Both the position numbers and the translations under genes were made by a program. Source: Atkinsonella hypoxylon (taxonomy: Eukaryota > Ascomycota > Sordariomycetes > Hypocreales > Clavicipitaceae). Taken from it: DNA of 53,235 nt. Positions 11,301-22,931 of the stretch are shown piece by piece. The stretch covers positions 1 through 53,235 of the forward strand of contig JFHB01000208.1 of assembly GCA_000729835.1 (NCBI GenBank), read 5' to 3'. Below the pieces are notes generated by a model. It saw nothing but the letters and a program-made list of their open reading frames with translations. It was not told the origin of the DNA and did no database searches. Every line of letters starts with the position of its first letter. Position 1 is the first letter of the stretch.

Positions 11301-11740
11301 AAGTTCAAACGGGTCGCTCTCATTGACTTCTCGAATACCTCGTTTGATTTCTTTTTTTATTTTCTGTTCTCGCTTCTTACGATGACTATACATCTCTCAC
11401 AGATCTGATTAGACAGGGATTTTTTTTTTTTTGTCTGAGTAAAGACTGCTTGATCGGGAGCTTGCAAAGTATACATGCCTCGTGAAACCTAAGAGCTTGC
11501 TCTTGTAAGCCCATAATACAGACTTATTGTGTTTAATATTCGCATTGGCCATGATGTGATGCAAATAAACAATTGTGTCTTTTGCATGGTCGCCCACCAC
11601 AACGAAGAAGCTTCTCTTCTTCTCTTGCATGCCATTGCTGATGAGTGCCTTGATGCGCGAATCTCTGGGACAAAGTCAGTTTGGAAAATGGGAAGCCCAG
11701 AATGGAATTTGGTTAATACAAACAGTTGCTTCCGCGACAT
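8335..11740 (-). CDS. KRE33: RNA cytidine acetyltransferase (Kre33/NAT10)
   Basis: Four exons: 11724..11740, 11479..11664, 8599..11385 and 8335..8530; 1061 aa, close to the 1056 aa of yeast Kre33. It makes N4-acetylcytidine in 18S rRNA and in some tRNAs, and is needed for small-subunit biogenesis in the nucleolus. Exon 1 is only 17 nt (MSRKQL); the join gives MSRKQLDSRIKALISNG. Intron 2 (11386..11478) appears to start with GC (ACGAG|GCATGT) and end TATAG; only this choice gives the expected LLGFTSHRKKREQK. Domains in order: N-terminal TmcA-like region; RecA-like helicase with Walker A ARGRGKSA (about 285-293) and DEAA (about 388); GNAT domain with VVRIATNPEYVSMGYGSKA (about 634-651); tRNA-binding C-terminus; then a Lys/Arg-rich nucleolar tail ending KKSKKSR. 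The last intron (8531..8598) rebuilds LPLDQYAIEGDAPAWEEAE. Confidence 0.95.
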
Positions 11741-12361
11741 GTCGCCGCCTTGTTGCGCCGAAGAATCCATTTCGAACAAGACCTTAGCACCAAAAGCCTC
11801 TTCGCTCGCAACAAAAGTCTCGAGGCGGGACCCAGATCTTCAAATTTCCAAAAATTTGGGTGCCGTATCAATTTTGCCCGCAGGCGGTGGGCAAATGGCC
11901 CCATTAGGTGGGGGGGGGGTCCACGGAGAACGCCTGCGCTCCCTACATCTTCAGCAACCTAACAGTATATATCAAAACCTTTGGATTTCCTTAATTTTTT
12001 TTTTTTACAAGTACGCATATTTGTGGCCTACAGCCCATTCAATCAAGCATGTATTATAAAATGATGATAATCACTCGGTAAAGCGCGTATCATAAAAGTT
12101 CGTATTCAATCCTCGGTCCAGGCTTGCGCTTTCATCGAGTCGGATAGGCAAGGATAGGTAAGTGCAATGACAATTTGACAAGGCAAAGAATCTATAGAAA
12201 TCTAGAGAGAAGAAAAATGCGCGATGCCCAACTTGATTGACAAATTATGTCAAACCGCAATGCCAGACCCCTTCCATAAATCCGCCCATGAATGCAATAG
12301 AATGAAGAAATGACGTTGAAAGATGACCATCTCCAGGCTACATACACCGATAAACCATCCA
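11741..12361. other. Intergenic, promoter of KRE33 and 3' flank of mS38
   Basis: No gene recognised. Includes a G-run (about 11908-11919) and a T-run (about 11995-12007). Open frames of 63-176 codons on both strands are antisense to, or extensions beyond, the first KRE33 exons. Confidence 0.55.
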
Positions 12362-13448
12362 TTACGTTCTATCAAGCTTTCGGCGAAGGTTACGGGTGCG
12401 CTTCATAAGCTTCTTGTACTTCTTCTTCTTCATCCTCAATTTTCGCTGCCTCTTGACGCTGATAGCGTGCATATCGTTTCGACGACGGACTGCGTCTGCC
12501 TGAAGCTGTCGCCTTGCCATGCGTTCCAGAAAACTTCGTGGTTGCCGGCCATACACGATTCGTGGGCTATGCGCAACGATTCGAATTTTCCCGTCAGGTT
12601 CAGTAGATTCCTCAATAGTAAACATTGCTTTATAAACGCGGTGGTGAGTCACTGGTTCAGGGGCTTGGGCTTCAGCCGTAGGACCATCTGCATCGGTGGC
12701 GGACTTGGCTTGTGGCAATGGAGGGGGGCGGAAAGGCAGGAAGTCGCCAGACATAGCATCAACTTGGAGATAGATACTGGACTCGCTTCCGTCGGGGTTT
12801 CGCAGCTCAACCCTGTGCATGCCGTCACCCATGCCCTGCTCTTCGTGACCGTCAATGGTCAGCTGTGCCATTGGTCCATCCAACTGATCGATGGTATTGG
12901 TTATCGTCGACATGGTATCGGACACCTTGGTTGCCTTGGTTCGCGGCGTGAATATGGAAGCGAAGTGCTCGGCACTCACGGCTCGGGGCATTGTCTGTGT
13001 GATTGAAATGGGACGATGTAATGAGAAGAAGGACGACAGACCAAGAGCTATGAGGAGTTGTCAGCCAAGAAAATTTTCATCTTGTGAGGGTCAAAGGGGA
13101 AATCGGGGCATTCTTACCTTCTTGTGACATGTGCTGCGTGCTGGGTACGCTGGGCAGCCTCTTGAATGAAGCGCCCTTTCCAGAACCATCTTTGCTCTTG
13201 CGCTTTCGCTTCTCAGGGCCAGATTTGGACTCGTTCCTGGAGGTTGAGGCCGCTACCGACTGACCAGCAGAAATGTCGCTAGATCCATTATCGGACCGCG
13301 AGGGCTTGGAAGATGAGTAGCGGCGTTGGTGCCCACAAACAAAGACTGGAGCGGTTCCGACGGCTGCTCGAGGTGTTGAGGTCAACGCCGAAGGCAGCCC
13401 CGTCGAAGGGGCTGAGCAAACGACGCGCCGGACGGATGAGGGCAACAT
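12362..13448 (-). CDS. Mitochondrial small ribosomal subunit protein mS38 (Cox24/AURKAIP1 family)
   Basis: Two exons, 13118..13448 and 12362..13047, with a 70-nt intron (G|GTAAGA...CTCATAG, phase 1); 338 aa. The C-terminus HAISVKRQRKLRMKKKKYKK and following basic residues to the stop is the hallmark of mS38 (yeast Cox24/Qri5, human AURKAIP1), a very basic peptide that binds mitoribosomal rRNA. The N-terminus is rich in Arg, Ser and Ala without acids (MLPSSVRRVVCSAPSTGLPS), as in a mitochondrial targeting peptide. The acceptor at 13048 was preferred over the nearer CACAG before ATG CCC because it alone keeps phase and yields SSFFSLHRPISITQTM before PRAVSAEHFASIF. A shorter product from the ATG at 12991 would lack the targeting peptide. 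The gene lies tail-side of KRE33, so a ribosome-related cluster is possible but may be chance. Confidence 0.9.
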
Positions 13449-14274
13449 GCCTTCCGCCTGGTAAAAACCGCGATAGTATCACAGCAGATATTATGGAAGA
13501 AGAGGGGGGGATAAGAGGGAGGGACAAGAGGGAGGGACAAGAGGGAGGGGATGCAGCTCCCTAAGTCAGGGTGATGGTCTTGATGATGTCGCTTTGAAGT
13601 GGCCGCGTGATGGTAAAACATTGCGGCTGGTGTGAGGGGGTGGCCTTAGGCAGCGATACCGGACGAGGTCATCAAGCGCTCCCTCTTACCCACCGGTCCA
13701 TGTTATCTGTTATCCTCAACCAATGCGTGTTGGAGTTTAAATGGGTCAGCCGACCCTTTGTTGATGGGCCAGTGATATGTCCGCATGACGTCTGGTGCTA
13801 TCTGGCCCCCAACAGGCCGCATTCGTAACATGGCACCGGCAAGCGGACTTCGTGATGGGTTAGCGGTGGCATGTTTGCGCGACTTATAGGTCCACGGAGC
13901 ACCCGCCAGGTGACATGAGAGAGCTCAGCAATGCCTCCTCTATTCTTCTCACACATCGACGTCTATGCTTTTGTTCTTCAGGGCACAGGAATACGATAAA
14001 TAGAAACATCCAGTGCCCGTCTATGTTGCCACGCCCAGTTCGATCTCGTTTTACGTTGGCCCTCTTATTGAGCCTCGGTGTATGTCAACTCAGGTGCGCG
14101 AATCAGAAAAAAAAAAGAAAAGAAAATAACGAATGGCGAAACAAACAAAATGAATCAAAAGCAGCAGCATATATGCGAAAGCCGTCCGATCAGATCCATG
14201 CATGAAAGAAAGGCAGAACCGACAGCATGCTTGTACTCCCTCGCCCCATGCTCCAACATCCTTAAACCGATCCT
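13449..14274. other. Intergenic, with G-rich tandem repeat
   Basis: Contains the mS38 promoter and the 3' flank of the Mpv17-like gene. A 14-bp G/A-rich repeat (GGGACAAGAGGGAG and variants) runs through about 13505-13551. An A-rich stretch lies at 14107-14130. No gene recognised. Confidence 0.6.
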
Positions 14275-15004
14275 CTACTGGCTATTGACCCAACTGAGGT
14301 AGCTGTTCCAACCAATGGACACGAAATTGGCGAACAAGACGCGATGCTGAAGCGGCAGAAAAGTGAAGTTGATGGTCTGCACAAAGGGCCACACCAACCA
14401 GTTGGTCTTGAGGGCCGGCCACCAAGTCTTCTCCAGACGCTCTTTAGCGCTGGCTCCCTCCATCGTGGCCATGCTGCTAAGGAAAGCACCGATCATGACA
14501 GGAGCAAACAATGTCTGGTCGCAGGCAACGCGAGCAAGTGTCTCAAACCGCGTGTTTCTGAACTTGACATTGCGGGCCAAGAACCCAAACCAAGTCGTTG
14601 CAACGGGGCCGAAGACGCCTACAATGTCTAGTCAGCCTTCAAAGGCCTCTCTCTGTAGGAGAGGAAAACCAAAATGAAGAGAGACATCTTCAAAAGACGA
14701 AAATGTTCATGCGCGCTCACATCCACCATACAGGGCCATACGTCCTGTCCGAGTCAAATCATGGCCCTTGAGACCCTTCTTCTCAACAAGCTGCTGCGCC
14801 GTTATGTCACCGGTTGCGAAAAGCACAGCCGTTGTCACGCTCTGGGTCAGAAGCGGACGGGCAGCCAACCTGGCATTGTACCTGCGCGTCGAATGTCAGC
14901 CCTTTCCGCTGTGACATTGTGTCGCATCTCAGCAACGACCAACGTCGTCCGACCCTGTCATGGCAGGCAGATTCTACTCACCAACGTAGCAACGAGACGA
15001 CCAT
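14275..15004 (-). CDS. Mpv17/PMP22 (Sym1) family mitochondrial inner-membrane protein
   Basis: Three exons, 14982..15004, 14721..14881 and 14275..14618; 175 aa, the usual size for yeast Sym1/Mpv17. The first exon is only 23 nt (MVVSLLRW) and the splice restores LLRWYNARLAARPLLTQSVT. The second splice gives LYGGCVFGPVATTWFGFLAR. Family hallmarks are GPVATTWFGFL, RVACDQTLFAP and, in the C-terminal signature, KTNWLVWPFVQTINFTFLPL followed by HRVLFANFVSIGWNSYLS. Four transmembrane segments are expected. Members form channels in the mitochondrial inner or peroxisomal membrane and help during heat, ethanol or metabolic stress; the exact solute is unsettled. The tail WNSYLSWVNSQ matches the usual end, so the gene is complete. 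Confidence 0.93.
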
Positions 15005-16068
15005 GATTACGGTATTACAGGATGAGAGGATTGAAATGCAGAATGGAAACGAATGACGGCTCGAAACAAATGGAGCCAGAAGTCAAAAAAGTCAATTGAA
15101 TGGGCCGGGACGCGGGAAGCAGTCCAATAGCTGCAACACGGTCACGCGAATGTATTTGAAAAAGGATGGACTTGAGCAAGCGAGCGACGCGGAAGAAACG
15201 GGTGATGCATGAGTTTCACTCGAGGCCAGGCCAAAGGGGTCAACAAGTTCAAGGTCCGCCGGTCCGGTTGCCGCAGGATCTGAGGACGACCAGTGCTGGC
15301 TTGTTCTGGGGGGTAAATCACCAGACGCTAGAGGCCCGCTGAGCAGGGAGCGCCTAGCGCTACGAATACTTGGCTGGGTGCTCAGACTCATTGACACCAG
15401 GCAACCAACACGGATTGTTACTGTCGCTAGTTATTCCACTTCAAAAAAAAAAACCACCCTGTGCACATCGTTTCCCAAACATCACAGGCCGCATTCAATA
15501 CCTCACCAAAGCAACTAGCAATCCACTATAATCCCAATTGGTAATCCCCGAGCTCAACGTTTACGAACTACCACGATAAATTGCCATCAAACACGCCCAA
15601 TGCAAGAAAACATCCTGATAGTGCCGTCTTCCGCTCCGTCCTGCCGCTTGCGACCCATCCGTTGACCCAACGCGTGAAACTAAATCTGAGAAATAAAGTA
15701 ACACCATATCTGCATTCCCCATGTTGTTCATCAACTTTGTGAATGCCGTCTTCATTTCATCGTCAACAATTCCAAGATGGAGCATCTTATCACCTCCCTC
15801 CTCTTCATTCAATGGCCGTGATGATGGTTGCAAAGTCATAAGGGAGGCAAGAGCAAAGGCGAGTATTTGGGGAACCCAAACACGGAACTCACCATTCCAC
15901 AAGGGAATGTTCTTGGTATATTATTACTTGTGTATGTGATCCGAATAGGCCATGCCCAGGCTCTTCCCTTAAGCTTCCGCCCTATCTCCAGGTTGGACTT
16001 GTCCAGATCTCGACTTCGTGGACCCTGTTCCTGAGATCCAGTCGCGACGATGTAGCATTGTGCAATTG
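15005..16068. other. Intergenic, possible small uncharacterised frame
   Basis: About 1 kb between the Mpv17-like start and the stop of the Mug190-like gene. Minus-strand frames at 15092-15397 (101 codons) and 15561-15902 (113 codons) are open, but neither resembles a family. The second could be 3' UTR of the Mug190-like gene. I see no supported gene. Confidence 0.45.
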
Positions 16069-19000
16069 CTACACCTCTGTCTCGATGCCCGGCTGTTTGT
16101 TCCGGTGCTCAAATAATCCCGACACGCTTTCTTCCACTCGCCCAAATCTGTGCTTCACCCACCTTGCTGTGCGTGGAATCTGCGACTCGTAGTTAGTAAA
16201 ACATGAATAGAATTATACGGGTTCGAGAAAAGCAAGAGGGGGTTAAATGTCTTACTTTCCATTGCATCAGACCACGATGCTGCCTGTGTAGAGCCTTGTC
16301 CCTTTTTTTGTAAGAGCGGACTCGGTCAAGAACACCTTGTTTGTGTTCCGCACTTCCATCAGGTAGCTCCTCCTCCTCCTCATCCGAACTGTCACTATTG
16401 CTAGATGCTTCTTCATCCACAGTGCCGGCTTGCCTTTCGGTTTGGTCCTGGTCGAGGTTGTCTCTAGCTGCATCGATAACTTCAACAACATCTCTTGTAT
16501 GCTGGTTTCGACTCGCCCATTTGGAATGTGCTTGACCCTTGATAAAGTATATCAGCGACTACCAGTCCTAGGTTATAACGCGTCTGTGGTCAGGCTACTT
16601 ACCATGCCAGCCCAAAAGGTAATTTTGACCTTGAGAGTCCCCTTTTTCTCGCCGCAATCTTCAAGGCAATTGACGACAGCCCGCTCATAATTGCCCTTCC
16701 AGATGGTCAACTCGAGTTCCACCTCTTCCTCATCCGGTACGTCTTTCAACCACAGAACACAAAATGCAGCGACTTTATCCCCAAGGAAATGTTTGTCACG
16801 AAACTCTACCGCCATGCAACTACTATAGCGCCTCCTAACAGCTAAATGAAGACTCTGCTCTTTCTTCGCAGTCCACTTCGCTTCATTGTCCGAGGTCGGG
16901 TACATCTTGCCCATGGATATGTCAGTCTTGAGCTTCAACTTACACAATCTGAGCTTCTCAGGACAATCGGGACTGACGGCAACTGGGTCAATGATCACAG
17001 TGCCGTACTGCCAGCCTAACAGGTTTCGGGGAGCCTGTAGTCTCACACTGCGCCACACCATGGACAATCTGATTCTGCCGCGCCCGATGCCTCCGTTCAG
17101 AGGATACCATCCCATGACTTGGGACCGTTCTTTGAACAAATCGGCCAGCGGCAAGTGTACAATGCCCAATAGCGGATTGTCCTCGTAGAGTCTTGCATCA
17201 CGAACAGACACAAATACCTCGCAACATCTCCAATCGCGAATGAATCGCTCGCATCCAGCATTGAAGAATGGCTTTGCATTCTGTGGTTTGGTTCTGGTTT
17301 TGAAAGTCTTGCTGTGGTTGACAATGATTGTGCAGTAAGAGCTAGGCAGTCCATCTCCCGCCTCTTCTTCATCACTGGCCTCATCATAATCGCCGCTTTG
17401 TTGCTTGTTCATTTCTGCAATCTCTAGTCCAGTGATGTTGTGAATCTGAATGCTGAATATCCCACTTGGATAACCGTCTGGTGGCGGGGAGGAAATGATG
17501 ATGGCATCCGTTTCATTCTTCATTTCTTGCATCTTTTGCTGTTCTAGTTCTTCTTCATCTCGCATTTTGATGTCTTCTTTTATCATCAGCTCGCGGAGTT
17601 TGCGCTCACATCTTTCATCAACCTTTTTTTGTAATTGCTCCATCGATCGAATTTTCGGGTCGTGCGTCTGTTGCTCGAACTGGCACTGTTGAACGCGGGT
17701 TTTAGGGAAGTAACCGACGCTCCATTCCAATTTTCCAGGCATGCCCTCTCCAGCGTTTAATGCGCGAAACCCGTCCGTTCGTTTGCTCATCTTCCCCCTA
17801 GTCTCCTTGTTCTGCATCAATTCCCTGACACTAACCTCGATACGCCCAAGGTCATCATCTGCCGTGAAGCGATCGGAATCCCACAGCTGGACCCGGATGC
17901 GTTCCTCGACATTAACCTCTTCGGGCGTGACGAGAACGAAGCATGTTTCATCCCAGTGAGGTTCCATTTCTGTTCGCATAATGCGCGTACTCCAGAGCAC
18001 CTTGCCGAACTTGGCCCAGCCCACTGACACATATGGGTCGGAACTGCCATCCCTTATCAATGGTATCCCGGAATCACCCATCTTGAAATCATGACCTCGC
18101 TGGATGTGCACCATGATGACGCCAATTGAGAGAGTGTCTTTCTTAAAGTCGTCTCCGGCAAGCATATCCTTCAAGTTCAATGTCAAGCTCTTAGGCGCAA
18201 CATACTCGGCTACAGCCGCATCAATCGCACTCTGAACAAAGTTACTTATGAGAGGGATGTCCATTATGTTGAGCCCGCGCCGACTTAGAGGAATACATCG
18301 AACATCGACTCTCGGCTGGCCCATAAAGGTCATGGTACAGAGTGAGAAGAAGGGCGGATCAGGGCAGAGCTGTAATCGCAGTCTGACACTCCCGATGATT
18401 CCCTCAAGATCTACCCAAACTGGAATCTTGACGTTTCCGGGCAAATAAAAGGCCAGGTAAAGATGCATGTTTTTTGTTCTGTCTTTAAGGCGGCGGGAGC
18501 TGGACCGTGTGCGATATGCAAATGCCACTTCGATGTTCACAAGGTCCCCTTCCTCTCCTTCCATACCTTCATCAATGACATCCAACTTGGACATTTCTTC
18601 GGAATCACTACCTCCAGATTCATCTGATGCGGTCTGTGACAATTTTTTCTTGTCGCCAGGATCCTTGGTTGACATAAGCTTGCCATTCTTTGTGACAGAC
18701 TGGTTGGCTGCGCCAGTGGGGAGCCATTGTATACCAAGAATTCGTATCGACTCGCACCCTTGGCCGATGTCCTCGACGCTGACCATACGAACCAGTTTTG
18801 GAAGTGAAGCCTGCATGACGTCTTCCAGCGTATCAGAAAGACCCACAAACAAATCAGGATTGACCAGCGGCCACACTGCGCCCAATACAGAGTTGAGCCA
18901 GATAGTCGTCTCCGTTTCGTGATTTCTGGTGTCCTCGTTTAATTGTCGGCGATATGCATCCCATATTTGGTCCTGGAAAATGTTGTCAATTTTGCGACTA

Positions 19001-19809
19001 GTGTACTGTTTCACGCCCATAATAACAGCAGCGGCCGTGCTCACGATTGCAGTGACAGACAGTCCAAGCTGCCACCAGTTTGCGCTCGTTTCCATGCTGG
19101 CATTAGGCGCGTTTCGCAATACTCCATGAGATAGATTCTCGAAAGCAAATGTCATGGTAATGACCAGAGAGATGCCGGCTAGACCAAAAGTCAAACCACG
19201 GTTGTTGATGGAAGTGATGTTTTTGTTCAGAATATCGAAATCTGGTGGCGGAAATCTATTCCTCAGCATTTCATGATCTTTCTGCAAGTTCTTCGCCTCC
19301 GTCTTCAACTGCTCATCCAACTTTCTGCCATTACTTGAATCTGTATCAGTGCGTTTATTGGATGTGAAGGCGGGGTGTGACGAGACGGCCTCTTTCAGTG
19401 CATCGTCTGGGAAATCCTGAATCATGACCGGGAGATGTGTTATAGGGTCTGTCACTTTGCGCTCGGCTCTTTCGCGTCTCTTATTCTTAAGTTCTTTCCT
19501 TCTCTGCTTCACATCAGTCCAGCCGGGATCGACCTGGGACGTATCATTGAAGCGCTCTGGAGTGTCCTCCTCATCTTTGCTTGTGGATTCATGACCAGCT
19601 TCGTCGGCATAGCCATGCGATGTATCAGGCATCTGCTCGTCCGTCGGCTCGGAACTTTCGGTCTTGGAGGGCGTGTCGTCGTCCAGGTTGTTTGTCAGCG
19701 AATTCTGCTGTCTCGCCGCCTTTTCTTCCCGATATTTGGAAATTGTAGGAACAGGTCGCCGGGCGCTGTACGGTGCTTGGTATCGTCTGGCGTCATCCTG
19801 CTCGTCCAT
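16069..19809 (-). CDS. Mug190-like SMP and C2 domain protein, probable lipid-transfer tether
   Basis: Three exons, 16603..19809, 16256..16537 and 16069..16179, all phase 0; 1199 aa. Start is the ATG at 19809 (MDEQDDARRYQAPYSARRPV); upstream codons reach only a GTG. A charged N-terminal region (1-200) precedes two hydrophobic segments (GLAGISLVITMTFAF near 210 and WWQLGLSVTAIVSTAAAVIM near 255), as in ER membrane anchors. An SMP-like lipid-binding region follows (WLNSVLGAVWPLVNPDLFVG onward, about 300-540). A first C2 domain (about 570-720) carries SSDPYVSVGWAKF and PHWDETCFVLV. A coiled, Glu/Lys-rich stretch and a second C2 (about 810-1000) come next. The order resembles S. pombe meiotically up-regulated Mug190 and tricalbins, which move lipid at ER contact sites. 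Spliced exons add GQAHSKWASRNQ and the end SGLFEHRNKQPGIETEV. The name follows the family, not demonstrated meiotic expression. Confidence 0.88.
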
Positions 19810-20791
19810 GACAGGTGGCGTGATAGTGATTGCAGGGAAAAGATGAGAAAAGATGAGAAAAGCTAACACAGGTCCAGGATGGTGTCCGAAGTTAGCGATT
19901 TAACAATCGACCGGTTATAGAATCGATGCAGCTTCGCTTGCCCATGGATGCTGCTATGGCCCCATTGGCCAAAGTTGAGCTCTTCTTTTGAGATTGGATG
20001 AGCATGGATGAAGGAGAGGAGGGGGAGGAAGGAGAGGAAGGAGAGGAAGGCAATGCAGAAAGAGAAAGGACGCGGGCTAGCTTGGACATATCGACAGCGC
20101 ACCCCTGATGCGTTGCAACCATTCGAACCTGAGCCCATGCTAGGGCTACGGCTGCAACTACGACTGCGTCATAGCTCCAATTTCCTTGGCACAAGTACGC
20201 GCTATTGGATGAAGGAATTTGATCGTAATCGTAATCGTTAAAAAAACAGGCCCATATTCAGACTCTCCCGACATTCTTCTTGAACAATACACCTTTGATT
20301 GAGCAAACAACTATGTGAAGTTTATATGTAGCGCAAAGGAACCTTCACCGACGCCTTACTAGTCCCATTTCAGTGTAGCAGCTTTGGTGTGCTCCTATGT
20401 GCAAGAACCTGTTGCGGCGTATAGCTGCGAGCTCGGACGAGCATACAACAGGGGGTCGAAGATCCCTCATAAGGAGGGGCAGCGCAAGTCATGATGTAAT
20501 TGATCGCGCCACTTTCTGTTGCATTTTCTCTATAAAATGAGTGGAAAAATCCCCACTGATCTTTTTTTGTTTCTATATTGCTAGTTAATTCAATCACAGC
20601 TCATTCTCTTCTTGATTATTGCACCTAAGCGCAGCACAATCGTGCGATAGTTATGAGCCTGGGAGTACCCCGCTAGTTAAAGATATCAGGGCTTAGTAAG
20701 CAGAAGATACTAAGAAAGGCCTAAGTAACCAGGTACCTACCTAACGTACCTACCTAGGTAGGTATATCACAGATAAAAAAAAGAAATTGCT
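19810..20791. other. Intergenic between the Mug190-like gene and tRNA-Ser
   Basis: Holds the Mug190-like promoter, a purine-rich GGAAGGAGA repeat (about 20010-20055), and CCTAGGTAGGTA-type motifs (about 20732-20764). No gene recognised; short frames on both strands lack features. Confidence 0.55.
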
Positions 20792-20872
20792 CGACGGAGA
20801 CAGGATTCGAACCTGCGCGGCCGAAGCCATATGATTTCTAGTCATACCCGATAACCACTCTGGCACTCCGCC
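20792..20872 (-). tRNA. tRNA-Ser(AGA)
   Basis: On the minus strand the acceptor stem GGCGGAG pairs with CTCCGTC (one G-U pair) and the discriminator is G, as usual for serine tRNA. The D arm is CCAGAGTGGTTATCGGG. The anticodon stem TATGA/TCATA encloses the 7-nt loop CTAGAAA, giving anticodon AGA. The variable arm is long (GGCTTCGGCC) as in type II tRNAs, and the T arm is CAGGTTCGAATCCTG. No intron. It would read UCU and, after A-to-I editing, UCC. Confidence 0.95.
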
Positions 20873-22931
20873 ATATGCAATTGTTGAGGTGCATGGCCCA
20901 TCATTTAGGTTATGTTGACAATCAGTAAAAACTATCAAGCTGTATCAACTAATTTCATCGTCATAAGAGATCAAGAAATAACTATGAACTCGACCTACCC
21001 AAATGAATCCGTGGTTTCTAAGTAACTGCATACCCCTACTCGGAGTCAAGAAAGACACCTTGGAATAAAGACGCCAGACCCTTTCAAGAAGTCTGCGCTC
21101 GGCCACGGACGGGACCAGATCAGCTGACGTGTCCATACAATATCCCGTCGGTAATCACGGCTACCAGAGGAAACATGTAGTGTTCCTAGCGCTCTGGAGA
21201 CTAGCGTGCCATATCTGCCAACTGGGAGTAGGGGAACATTGAAAGGATGAAAGTTCAGAGCATGGACATCTCGCACAGTCGTTCTCACGGCTTCCCCCTC
21301 CGTTTTCAAAGCTGCGGGTTTGTCTGCCTCAGTGACATCCTGCCGTGGTTCCTCACTTTATTTAGGCATTTATGATGGATGCGCAAGTGGGTACTCCGTA
21401 CAGCATCACCATTCGTCAAAGCGAGGACGAGGATACAACATGGGCATCTAATTTATTTATTACCCGGTGCCGTCGCGTGCAGAGTCGAAGAGTCGTCGAG
21501 CCAAGCAGCGTCGAATCATGATGTCAGATAACCTCATCCGGGTACGTTTCTGGTGGCTCACCTGCTGTGGTCGCTCCTGCCACTACTCAGCGCACCTACC
21601 GTTACGGAGTAGGCCAGGGCCATTCAACGAGAAATCAAAGATCCACCTGCCACCCGCGGCGCAGTGTGACTAAGTAATGAGTCAGTCACCTTGCGTCCGC
21701 CGTGGCCAATCCTGGGCCAATTCTGCGCCAATTCTGCGCTCCTCGTTGGTTCGCCAACCCAGCTTTAAGCGCCGGGAACTATGACCCTGCGCCCAAACGG
21801 GCTTGGCCGCCCGCCAATAGCCATGAATCCATCAATGGTTGATCCCTATTCGGCCAGTGACAGGCGGTGCTGGGCCTGTAATAGCACCTGAGGCTTGACC
21901 AGCCAAGAGGCACGGGCTTTAGCCTGCGCCTGGTGCGACCTGGAACCTGGAACCTGGAACCTGGAACCTGGGCACGGCACGGCGCGGCACCACCACATGA
22001 GCACGACCAGAAAGAACCAGACAGCCCAGACAGCCCAGACAGCACTCCGTCGAATCAATAAAGATTACGGTGTATGAGCCAGTACGGCGTACATACTCGA
22101 TGCCATGCCGCTCTCTTCAGCCTCATCGCCTCTTCCGCTCGAACTCTGTAACATTCCTCTATTGACGCCTGCAAAAACACCGCTCACACCTCTCTAGCTT
22201 CGTTGTGATCGCCCGCAAGCTCGACTGCGTATGACGAGAAATAGCTGCACTTTGTTCCGAAACCAGGCCCGACCACGCCCAATCAGTCTCAAGCCTCATA
22301 CACTGGCCGTCACAGCTTTCCCATCGCTCCAGTATACGATTTCTCAGCGTAGCGGCTGTCCCCCTTTCTCGGCACTGCATTCCGTTCAAGCGTTTCCCCC
22401 CGCTGATAGAAATCCGTCAAGACAGCCAAATATCCCGCTGGTGTCGGATCCAATTGAGCTTCAATTACCTGTTCCTCGGCACATCGATCCCGTCAAACCC
22501 CCCCCCCCCCTGCCCGGGCCGGTTCATCGCTCCTCAAGCGCTCGTTTCTGTCCGACTTTTGTGCGCCACTATTCCTTCCAACATTGTAACTATATCTTCA
22601 TCACTTGGTGCCAACAGGCACTGGCCGCACGTCTCTTCTGTCCTTCTTCATCGCTGCTGGCTCAGATTTCTTTATGGCTTTTTAATCTTTACTCTCCAAG
22701 TATCTTTATCTGCGATAACGATAGTGTCCGACTGTCGACTCCTCCACATATGCTTCACTTGGGCACAAAGACATCATTCAGACTTTCGTTGACAGCCGGT
22801 AGAGAAGTAGCTCAGATCGGCCAATTACCGAGAAGCGTCTTCGCCACAGGCTCTTCGCTTCGCCTTTGGCGCCGGTCCGCACTCTCTTTGCCCTTCTCTC
22901 TCTTATACAGCAGCGATAGCCATCCGTCATC
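20873..22931. other. Intergenic and long CT-rich leader of noxA
   Basis: No gene recognised between the tRNA and noxA. A CCTGGAA heptamer array lies at about 21940-21970 and AGACAGCCC repeats at about 22018-22044. From about 22100 the plus strand is pyrimidine-rich, as in fungal 5' leaders, with a C-run at 22498-22510. A 243-codon plus-strand frame (22231-22962) overlaps the noxA ATG in another frame; it is CT-rich with no domain and probably is not a protein gene, though it would count as an upstream ORF if transcribed. Confidence 0.55.

Noticed and set aside
12362..12991. mS38 as a single-exon 209-aa protein
   Set aside because: This would lack a mitochondrial targeting sequence; an in-phase intron links it to a basic N-terminal exon at 13118-13448.
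15561..15902. 113-codon minus-strand frame after the Mug190-like gene
   Set aside because: No family resemblance and it lies where the 3' UTR should be; kept only as a note in the intergenic entry.
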